64,000 bases of DNA, taken from contig OX388322.1 in assembly GCA_947579605.1 (NCBI GenBank), positions 1,054,001-1,118,000 on the forward strand, read 5' to 3'. Shown here one piece after another: positions 34,674 through 46,600 of this stretch; position 1 is the stretch's first letter, and each line of letters begins with the position of its first letter. A program made the position numbers and the translations under genes. The notes under the pieces are model-generated. The model was given only the letters and a program-made list of their open reading frames with translations, did not search any database and was not told where the DNA came from. This stretch comes from Athripsodes cinereus (taxonomy: Eukaryota > Arthropoda > Insecta > Trichoptera > Leptoceridae).

Positions 34674-37600
34674 CTGGAACCACAGAAACAAAAAATAAAT
34701 AATGAAAAACAAATACAATCCGAATGAAATACTTAAAAATATGATTTTTATTACGAAATATTTTATGAGAAATAAAATATCATTGCTTCTTGGTGTGGGT
34801 GTCAGTGCATATTTCATGAAAAAAATGTATAATTACTTGTTGCGTTAAAAAATGGGTAGCCTCAAAAAATTGAGATTGAAACGAAGGGGCGACTTAATAG
34901 TATGTACAGTGTAACACTAAATCAAGTGCATACAATATATTCCACTAGATTTTAACTCTGTCGTAAAAGCACTATTTCTTCCAATCTATTTGCTCCAATG
35001 CGATTGATGTAATTGGGTATAAGGAATAGAATATAGAGTGTAAGTAAGCGATAACGTCCGAGAACTACGTGGTTTGAACACGTGGCAAATTCTTCACTGA
35101 GTAAGAGAAATCGGTGGTCATGTGTAAGATATTGTATGAATGTGGAGAAAACGAAAGCGGTATGTAAGGATAGATCGATATGGCTTCCGTCTTCTCTGCA
35201 TACCCCGCTTGGGATACGACGTGAGGGTATAGTGTATTATAGTTCAGTACAGTATCTGCTCTAATTTTCTCCATACTAACATACCAGTAAAAACAATATT
35301 CGTAAGTACAAATTAGTCATACTCTTAAAATATCTATCCATCAGCAGTACAATACAATGTATGACTGTCAGACTATCGTCACATAAAAAGTAACTACATA
35401 TTACCATAGACTTATTAGACTAATAGCCCAGTACAAATCTGTTTTAAAATTATGTTACGATATTAATAATAACACTTATAATATTATGCCGTTTCACTCC
35501 ATAACATTGAGATAGTGATGAATTCTCAAGGACCGCAGAGATATCGACGTGCGTGTATGAGCAACTGTATGAATGTAGAAAGGAAAGAAATATGTAAGGA
35601 TAGATCTATAAGACGTTCTGTTCTCTCTGTCTACCACACTTGGGACATGGCCTGAGGGTATTCCCTACTAATGCTGAGGCACAGGACCTCAACATCCATA
35701 TGTACCTCAACATCCATAAAAATACATTAACAATAAAAAATCAAATCTGAAACACAAAAAATATTATGTACCTACATTAATATAAAATAAACAAACTGGT
35801 GATTGTTGTAAAAAGGTGCGATTCTAATAATGGACCATCAATATATTCCGAATCAACACTATCATACTTTTATAAATGCATCTACAATGAGAGACTCGAG
35901 GAATATAATATGAACGTGCCTTTTTAAACCAACGCTCGTTTAAGATTGATTGATATGAAATTGTATTGGTCGCAAAATTTGATTGGTCGCGTTACCAATT
36001 TTTCCTTACCAAGTTCATTGCATATTTTACACAATGTCTGTCAGTAAGGTTATACATTAAAATATAATGTGCTATATATGACATAAGGTAGGTACGTATT
36101 TACAATATTCCTAAAGGGGCGTTCACATTTGTTCACTTTCAGTGATTACTCTGAATGATCCTCCAAAATGAAAAGATTTGAACAGGCGTTTCATCAATAG
36201 TAGTGATCACTGCTAGCGATGACGGATGAAAGCGATTACTACCCGACATAATTTTGATGAAAGGTCCTTACACTGAAATGACCATACACAGGTTTTTTCC
36301 TATTATTTATCTTATCCTCTATGAATTTGTATTGAAATTCAGAATCATGTACAAAATTATCATGCTGTTGAGAATTATATTCATTTTTAATAAGTGTTAT
36401 TTTTCATATTTATTTATTTAATTATCTATCTATCTATACTCTCACGCCGTGTCCCAGGAAGGGTAGGCAGAGAACGCCATATATATAGCTCTATCCTTAC
36501 AAACTTCTTTCGCTTCCTCCACATTCATCCAGTTTCTCACACATTTTCGCCGATTTCTCTTACTCAATACGCGGTCGTCCTTTAGGATTTACTCCACGTG
36601 ATCAAGCCACGTGGTTCTTGGTCGTCCACGCTTCCTCACACTCCCTCTTTCAGATAAATACATTCTTTTTCATCATTCTTTTAATTATTTAATTATTATA
36701 CAACATGACCGTGAGTGTTGACATGGCAGTGAAAGCATAGGATGCACAAGTGTGAACAGGTTTGACCCTGACACTCTGGATGATCATCCAAAATGAAGCA
36801 ATGTGAATGCTACTTAACCAGACAGAAAATACACGCTGTTATGTGGGAACGTAGACAATAATACTATTAAGTAAGTACGTGTGACAACGCTTAAATAAAA
36901 TATGACAGATTGTCACTACAGTATTAGTTAACAGCTATACAAGTTGGGCAGATACAGACAACAACTGATTTATATAACACCTAACATATGTACATAATAT
37001 AATTATTATATTAAATAAGATGTAATAGGTAGGTATACGTGTATATGCAGTAGGTATAGAAGGTCAAGGAACTCAGACACACATGTAATAATACTTTTTT
37101 TTGTACTTGGACATATATTTTGTATGTCCACTTTACACGCGGTCAAATATGTATAATCTATTATCCACTTGAAAGGTTAGCGGTAGAAGGTAGGTACTAA
37201 TCTTTTCAGCGAATGAAATAATTTAAGGTTTGGCCATTCGAAACGAATGGATAGGTACTGAAGGGATTAAAAAGGATATACTTATCTGAAAGAGAGCGTG
37301 TGAAAAGCGCGGCCTTCTGAGCACTACGTGGATAAAATTCTCAAGTACGTTCGTATGTTGAATAACAGAAACTGAGGTGCATGTTTAAGAAATTGTATGA
37401 ATATAGACGCAGACGCAGAAGATAGAATAGTGACGCAATTGGCACAGAGACGCTCTGAATGGAGGAGGCTGGTTTCTGCCCTGTGCCCCCGAGAGGAGCG
37501 TTGAGGCTGAGCGCTGAGATGATGATGATGAATATAGAAGAAACAAGGAGTATGTAAGAATAGATCTATATGGCGTTTCGTTTTCTCTGTCTATCCCACT

Positions 37601-40600
37601 TGGGATATGTCGTGAGGGTATAATAACAATTTAAACCGCGCACATCTTCAATGGTTGAGCCACACCGCTCAGCAAACACAGCGAATAAAGGGCTCAGACT
37701 GTTTTCTGATTCTCTGGTCTCACCTTCAAAAAGCCTAATAAGAAGTCCCTGGACACCTTACTTCCTTCAGTCCTTCAGGCTGCCCATTAGGGCTATGCGT
37801 GATACAAAAATATTGCTTAGAAGAGCGGATAAATGGAAGCCCCTTGACTTCTGACATATCCCGGTATGGGAGTGAGTCTTCAATGTTTCTCTTTTCTTAG
37901 AATAGAGCAGCAAATTACATGACAGCCATTTGTCCAACATTATAATATGCTTCAAATAAGAATTGTGAGTTGCTAGATTTATTATTTATTTGCATACGTA
38001 ACATCTGCGATTTTAGAGTTAATTTAATCTAATAATAATATAATATGACATTCGCATTAGAAAGATTTTATTATTATTTAAATTATATTAAATGTATTAC
38101 AATTATATGACTTGCAGATTAATAATATACCTAATAGAAAGTATTTGAATAGATATCACATTTAGCTCTTTAATGAGATAACGATAGAATGAATCACTCA
38201 CATATTCATAATATTATTATACCTCTCCGCTATTTACGCAAATCAATTCAGATAAAAAAATGTTATCATTACGAAAACATTCAAATTCAAAGACAGAGTA
38301 AAACCGCATTAAAATCATATATTAGATCAATGATTAAAATTAAGAGTTATTTCCAATGAGTCGTCTTTATCATGAATCTAATCTAGTCTCTTATAAACCT
38401 CCAACATTTTTTTGAAAGTTGTATACCTATGTTTTTTTTATTATAAACCCAAATAAGAATATATGTGTCGCTGAGTTTCGAAATCTGCTATAACACATAC
38501 ATTTGAATGTGTTATAGCGGATTTCGAAACTCAGCGACACATATACACCTTTCACAGTAAGCTAAAAGCTTGTGAAGCAGCAGCGTCGATGAGCGAGAAT
38601 TTCGTTTTAACATGAGATTCATTTAAATCAAATAAATTAAACCAAATTCGATCCCAGACACAAGCTTTTAGCTTACTGTGAAAGGTGTATAAGGTTGTAT
38701 TTCAGTTTATAACAAAAATTCAGATAGGTACATCTGAAAAAAAATTGTAGTGAACATGTAAGTCAATACTTTTTTTGTTTTTTTTTTATAATGGCTGCCT
38801 AGCTTCAAGAGTACCAAATATCATACAAAAATGGGTTCTTAATGATTTCAAAAACCCTCAGTAGATTGTCAAATAATTGAACTTGATTGTCAAACGGAAT
38901 GATGTTCGGAGAAGTGGCTGCCCAAGAATGAAATGGCAAGACAGTTTAAACTAAATATTACACGACGAACATAATTATTATACGAACGGTTTGGGGTCGA
39001 AAACGGATAAATCCAAAAATGAAATTTTCTTAACTAAGTAGGCAGAAATATTCATCGTTTTGAGTTCCTGAAAAAATCATTTTCCAATATAGTCCGTCCA
39101 ATTCATGAAATTTGTGTGAAAATAGCGGAGAAAATCAATGTTAGTATAGAAATTAATCTAAAATTTATTATTTTTTGGTATCTACTGAGTGGTCCCAACC
39201 ACATACGATTTTTGCTCAGAGATTCCTCACCTTCCTTGGGCCAAGAATGTATAATCGAATAATCCCAAATATTACTAAATTTATTTCCCCCAGTGGGAAA
39301 AACTTAAACAAATTGGTGACGAAATGGCTCATGGACAGGGGAAGAAGGGAGTCTGAGAGAGACCTGACGAACATAATACAATAACTGACTTACTCTTACA
39401 TTAATCTTATTTGCACGTACTAAATGACTTGACGTATGACATGCTATTTTTTATGTATTTTGAATTATTTTAACTCTTATTCAAGTTAACATGAAAGAAT
39501 TGTATTCTAAGTCATATTTGAAAAATTGTATTTTGATATTTGTATTTTTTTTCTAGTATTGCCCCAGAACAGATTTTAATCTAGTGGGGCAATATATTCC
39601 ATTATATTGTTTTTTATGTTAATTTTGTATGCTCTATTTGGAAAAAAAAAAACATAATATGTATACGTAGTTAAGCATATTGAATAGAAAATCACGAATG
39701 TCATGAGCGCATGAAATGAACTGTAAGCAAAAAATTTTGTATGCAATGAAATTCTTAAAACTGAAACCTAATTAATATGTCATGTTAATAAAACAAAGTT
39801 CGTCGGTAGCCTGGGGGTAGAGTCTCGGCCTTGTGAACAAGGGGTCCGGGGTTCGATCCCAGGTGCCGGCAAATTCCCTTTTCACGACACAAGCTTTTGG
39901 CTTACTGTGAAAGGTGTATAAGGTTGTATTTGGGTTTATAACAAAATCCAGATATATCTTTTAAAAAAAAAAAAAATTAAGTATGGAAACGGGCGCCAGT
40001 AAACAATTTTGCCCAGGGCATCTTTCACTCTAGCCCAGGGCCTGTTGTAGACGAGAGTTTTAGACTTTCAATGTCAGTGATACCAGCTTCGATTTGTTTT
40101 TATGTTTAGGCAGAAGTAAATAATACAATACATATTATTATTCTATACCTTCAAGTTATATCCCACGAGTGACGTAACCAGCAGACTAACTGCTTAGGGC
40201 CGAAATAATTATAAACGAGGAACCTAATATTCGTAAGTATGTCGACACTTTACGAACGGATGGCGATCTGTTCGTACATTCTACTAGATACTGCATTATA
40301 AAACTATTTTGACAATTCGTTAAAAAGAAATATTTTTGCCTACTGTACCCATTGTTTTCAACCGGTGGTCACATAAGATCTTGCCTGTCCCTTTTATCTA
40401 CCTGCTCCCCATTCATAAAAACTTCACCCAACAATCTCATAATTTACACAAAACAAATGAGTAAATGACAGCGATGTTATGAGAATATTATATCCTAACA
40501 AAACACGTGCGTAGATTCATCTATTGTTATTTCTTTCTCTTTTCAGGCAAATAGTGAGACAGCAATGCTAGTCGTCAAAACTAACCCCTGGTCGGTCGGC

Positions 40601-43600
40601 CAGTTAAAGCCGATGGTAACATTTTACTGAAATAATATCAACGGATGTTTATAATGCTGGAAAACGAGTAGTTATATCAAATTTTGGACCATATTAAAAT
40701 AACTTGAGCTAACGGACTTTTATAATATTGGCCTTTAGAATTATATTTACTGGTTAAAATGTAGTAAAATATTTTAGTACGAAATTATCTAGCAGGTTGA
40801 TTTCTACGCAATAAAACATAGAAAATCCTAATAAAATGTACATACATACATACATATGTATTTAATTAATATCGTGTTAATTATATCGCAGTGTAAACAT
40901 TTATAATATACTAGCTGTAAACCAGGCTTAACTCGGGGACAAAGCAGATGATAAATAAAATATTAAAATTACAAGTTTACAACAAACGCGGAAATTGAAA
41001 CATTTCAAATTTGGAAGATTTGGTATATTGAAAAAGGTGTAATAGTTTTTATAATAGATAACTAATATAAAATCACAAGTTTCAAATAAAGCTAAGCTAC
41101 AATCACACAAACGTAAAAATAACTATCAAAAAATGTCCATTATCATAAAATAACACTAGACCAACCCTAACCTAACCTTCTAATGAGTAATTTTTGCTTA
41201 AAAATCCACTAAATTCCACCGGATTCTTATTCTCCAGATAAAAAAATAATCTACATTTAGATACGTTGATGTTATCTGAACAAAAAAACTGGAATTCTAT
41301 TGCATCCTTGTGAACCAATAGAATGAATAAGATTATTAATTTTTGTCCGGGTACACACACAGCAACTACAGAATTCTAACAGAGGGGTATTACTTTTCCT
41401 CTTTCTAGCTAAATAAACGTCTCCATTGTAGACACATAAACAAGCAAACATACATACAGTCATATTAACGAACGGACTAACATATTTATTTGCAATTAAT
41501 TACTTATTTATTTTATTAAAAAAAATAATTAATTATGCATTGTACAAATGAGATTGCTGAAATGATAGAAAGAGTAATCATCAAAAATGTATAATACCAA
41601 TACATAGAAAAATGCGAATACATTTTCATTGAATGCATAAACAATAAGTTACTGGCCAGTTATTTATTACTTCTCAAGTGTTTTATGGACTGTTGTCTAG
41701 CTGACATAAACAACTTTAATATGTTTTTAAACTTTATGACGTTTTCACTCATAAACAATGAGGAATTTATTAATTTTAATTTCCATAACAGCTATTTTAC
41801 GTTTCTCAAGGCCAGCTGATTGCATTCGTTAACGAAACTTTGAACACGAAAGTGTGTTGTTGACTCAGGCCTAACAGCTAACCGGCCAAAACCGCCATCG
41901 TGAGAATCTTTTAAGATACAATCTCTTTTCAATGCCCCTTTTGAAAGTACGTTCATTTAATTAAATATAATATAATAACAATTTAGTAAAAAGACACAAA
42001 ACAGGACAAGAATAACGCAAGTAATAAAACAGAAATAATACCGAATAAGTACGTATACTTAAATGATAATTATATTATACAAATTGGTGAGTAACAGAAG
42101 GAGATAGCCGCAGACTAACATACATTGAAGGACCCACCGACCACCCGGATAGCGCAGAAGTCTGAAGACTTCCATTTATAAGCACGTAACATTATCCCAC
42201 AAGTAGAGTAGCTAGCAGAATGTAATAAACATGCAGGTCATCTTCTCCGTATCAACAAAAAATTAAGACATTCAGGATAGGTGGCAAACCTCATCTTATA
42301 ATATATTATTTACAATATATCAAAAAATTTTACTGACAATAATAAGTGGATAGGTTATTGGAACTGACCGTAAGACAGGAAAAGAGGCATAATTATGTCA
42401 GTTTCGATGTTATTCTTCCATATTTCGCTACTACTATTCTTAGCCTATTCTCACACGCTCCTGGACGAAGGCCTCCAATTCTTTCCATTTTTGTCTACTT
42501 CCATACTAATTTTGGAGTCTCCTTGCCACGAAATCCCCTAGATCAATCATCGAGTCCACCAGATATACATACTGTTATCTTTCTAGGTATATAGAAAAGT
42601 GTCGATAAATAAATCAAATTGTTAATCTAGCTATCTATAAATAGCACTTAACTTAAGTGTATAATATGATATATAAGTACGAGATATGGCCACATTATTA
42701 AATCAACACTAAATTAATATCTATAATACCAGTTTATGATGTGAACTCTTTCATAGGAGCTGACATTAGGTTAATACACCTATTACTAGAAGTGAGACCC
42801 ATTAACCAAAAAAATTAACCCATAAAATGAATGTCTCTTAACTTTTGACATTTAGGGCTTTTTTACCCGGCAAACAATTAGTCTCCCACTCTTTTCCGAA
42901 AGTTTGAGTGTCCTGTAAAAGGCAGATGATCGAAAATATAAAGACATTTTAAATTCAGAGATGAGGTTAACCAATTACCATTTACCACTCATCCTAATGC
43001 CTTTATTTTTTGTTGACACGTAGAGGAGAGCTTGCGTGTTTATTACGTGCAGCTGATCTGCTGGCTACCCCACTTGTGGGATATGCCATGATGGTATATA
43101 TAGTAGTAGTGGTAGTATGGAAAATAGTCATCAAAGTCATGAAACTGACCCTCCCCCCTCGATGTCAGACTTAATATAAAATATAAGGTTCTAAAGTTGT
43201 TGAATAAAAAGGAGATTGATAAAATACACGCAATTTCACGATGCATGCATTTCTGAAGCCCTGTATCTCCTGATCCCATTGAGATCCCATAATAGAATTT
43301 TGGTATATGTATAAATACATTACAAACTATTTTTGTCAATTTTTTGGAATTTTTAAAATTGTCACTTTTTGAAAAATTTAATTTTAAAAATTTAATTTTA
43401 AATTTTTTTTTTTTAAAACCGTGACCCCTATTTTGTGGCACACCAGATTAAAGCCCCATTCAACAGCTTTAAAACGAGACCTTTCCCAGGTTTATATCAT
43501 CACTGGTTGCCAGTCTATAGGCATCCAAAGATGCCAAGACATGAGATTTTTTCATAAAAAATGTGATTTTCAAAAATTAATAACTTCAAAAATAATTGTG

Positions 43601-46600
43601 CTACATAACTGAAATTTGGTATTTTTTCATAAGTCTATGATATATTGCTGTATAAAAAAAATCATGAAAATCTGAGACATCAAGTCTGAATCAGTGTGAT
43701 GATTTGACACGGAATAACCCTGACGCGAAAGTGTGTTATTGACTCAGGCCTCTGGCCGGGAATCGAACCCGGGACCTCGTAACTCAAAGGCAAGAGCGTT
43801 ACTTCCGCGCCACACCGGCCGCCAGTTAATTAACTGAACAGAGTTAATTAACTGGTTAATCTTTTAATCGTTAATGCATATCTTTGCATTTTACATTTTA
43901 TATATTACAATTGACTAGACAGTTCAATACATAACTACCTAATAATAGTAATCAAGTTATTTACATATTTATTTATTTATTAAACTTTATATTGGGTGTG
44001 ACACGTCCTAGATTGTCTCTATTAGATTAGTCAGACATGTGATATAATATAGGGATATATTCAAACGAGAAACCGAAAAACAAATGGTCGACTAAAAGTG
44101 AACTGACTGTAATATTGAACAAAATTAAAAAACAAATATTTTCTTCCATAATAATATGTTTTATTGTCGACCTACCATGGACAATGTGGAAAACCCTCAA
44201 CAGGATCAGAACAGGAGTAGAACGCACTAGAAAGAACCTTCAGAGATGGGGTTTGGGCACCTCCTGACATGCCCAATGACTCCCAGACAGTGTCACTTGG
44301 AGGAATTCGTGGAGCGAACTCGTCTGAGAGGAGCTGCAAGAGATGTCGTGGCTTTCTTTATTGTTTGCTGACCGACACGAAAAGAAGAAGCTTGTCGAGA
44401 GAGACGTCCTTCGTCTTGTCAGGACATTGTAAATTCCCTTGCATTGTCTCTAATATTATTTGAGCGACAAAAACTAAGTTGTCGACTAATATTGAATGAT
44501 AAAAAATCATTATCTTGAAATGGGCGACATTTATTCTGGGTGAGTGACTGAACGGGCGACGAAAAATACTAGATGCTTTATAGAATGATTAGTACGTAAA
44601 ATACGGCACTTTGGCAGCGCGAGGATTCGAACACGAAATCTCCCGATAGAAAGGCCATGACTCTACCATCAGGGTTCTGTCTAAAATCTACAAAACAGTT
44701 ATGTACCTACAATACAATCCAAAATATTTTACTATTAGGTAAATACCTAAGTTAGAATTACCCATTTCAAATAAATAAAGAGTACCCAGCAGCAAAGAAT
44801 TAGTCTCACACTTTTTTCCGTAGGTTTTGAGTATCCTGTAATGGACAGGTGTTCAAAAAAAAATTTGCATAAAGATTTTATTTTCATCTTAAATTCAGCG
44901 ACGAGGTTTGCTATTCATCCTGAATGCCTTAATTTTTTGTTGTCACAAAGAGGATGGCTTGCATGTTTGTTACATGCGGCTGGTCTGCTGGCTACCCCAC
45001 TTGTGAGATATGCCGTATTGGTATTTATCTTAAGAGTACTCAGAATAGAGTGGGTCTCCCATTTCTATCAACAAGTTTCGAGTTTCTTGTAAAAAGGTGG
45101 ATATAGGTGAAAGATAATGCTCAAAATATTCACTTCAGCGATGAGATACGCTACCCATCATGAATAGCTCTTATATTTTTGTGGCACGTAGATGATGACT
45201 TGTCTGCTTTAAGTCCAATGGCTACCCCATTTGTGGGAGATGCCGTGATGGTAACTATAGTTATAGAAGATGTATGGGATGAAAGGGGAAAAATTAAAAA
45301 AAGAATTCTTACCCTTGAGAGCAGCAGCGTGCCTGGGGCTGACTGGTGGCAGTCCTGTCAGAGCCAAGTCAGGCTTAGGAGACATCTCCGCATCCTTATT
45401 ATGTCTCTTCACACTATCAGCCCACTCCTGAATCCAACTCTTATCTCCCTGACATCTGTTCAGGCTTATGTGAGACAACTTACTAACCAACATCTGTTCT
45501 GGACTCTTTCCATCACAAATGGGACGATCCGAATGACTGGATGTTATGATAGTATTTCCATCTCCTCTCATGGGCACAAAACTCTCATTGGAAACAGTCT
45601 GTACAACTAGATTATTGCTCATTGGCAAATGATGGACATACTCTGTATTGTCTATTTGAGATTTTGTTAAACTATTCTTTCTGGATATTTTCTCTTTACA
45701 TTTCATTTCATCGTTCCTTCGTTGGCTGGAACTCAGCACACCAGATGCAGTGACAGATGTAAAACTTCCCATATCAGAATTACTATCGTGAGCTTTAGCT
45801 GCTTTTTGAAATGTTTTCTCACTTATATTCTTCACTCTGTTCTTAATTTTATCCAAGTAGCTCTTGGCTGTTTTCCCTGGCTTGATAAATTGAGGAGGAT
45901 CGTGAGATTCTGTTGGTGATTCGTAACAACATGATATTTCTAAGACATTCTTATCTGTTGAGACTTTGCGTATTGTATCTGGTATTGTTTTGGCCAACAA
46001 GAGTTCCTCTCTGATTCCACTTGCAAAGCGTGGCTCCTTAGTGATGACATAATCTCTAGCTGGTGTTGCTTTCTTCTCTTCTGCTTCTACTGGTTTTCCC
46101 AAAGCTTCTCTGATAGGTTCCTGGAACTGATCAGCTCCAAATATTTCATCAATATTCATTTTGGCTTTCTGCTCTTCTGTATAATGATCAGCCTCTATGG
46201 TATATGTTCCAGCTTCACTTACAGTAGAAGAAGGAGAAGCATTACCCTCTTCCTCCACTTCAGCTTTAGTTTTTACAGCTATTTTTCTATTTAAACTAGG
46301 AGATCTGGTCATCATGTTGATATTATTGTGCTCAGTGTTTGTAGCGGGACTTATTTTATTCAATCTTGGGCCAGGACTAAAGCTACGCATTCCACCGGAA
46401 GAGTTCCTTCTCAGGGAACTTCTTAAGGGAGTAGCTGGTGTTAACTGTGCATTATCTGGTGTGAGCATGTCTAATTCAGGACTGGAAATGTCAGCCAACA
46501 TTGGAGCGTCTTCCGGACTCTGCTCTACTATACCGGGGCTTCTGAGAGGGTACTGGAGACTGTGATAAGCATTGGAAGCCATGGAGGAGATGTGGGAGTG

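Noticed and set aside
39804..39875. tRNA gene
   Set aside because: B box and A-box-like blocks are present, but the acceptor stem does not close and the same head plus a fixed non-tRNA body recurs elsewhere, so it is a SINE.
43043..43441. 132-codon minus-strand frame
   Set aside because: It begins in AT-rich homopolymer sequence and ends inside a family A repeat; no coding signature.
43745..43835. tRNA gene on the minus strand
   Set aside because: A good B box, but the flanking tail is shared with other SINE fragments and no complete cloverleaf could be drawn.
45209..45312. Extension of the CEP170-like frame past 45313
   Set aside because: The frame stays open into a family A repeat, but a strong donor GTAAGAAT at 45312 and the in-phase exon at 34673 show that it is intron.
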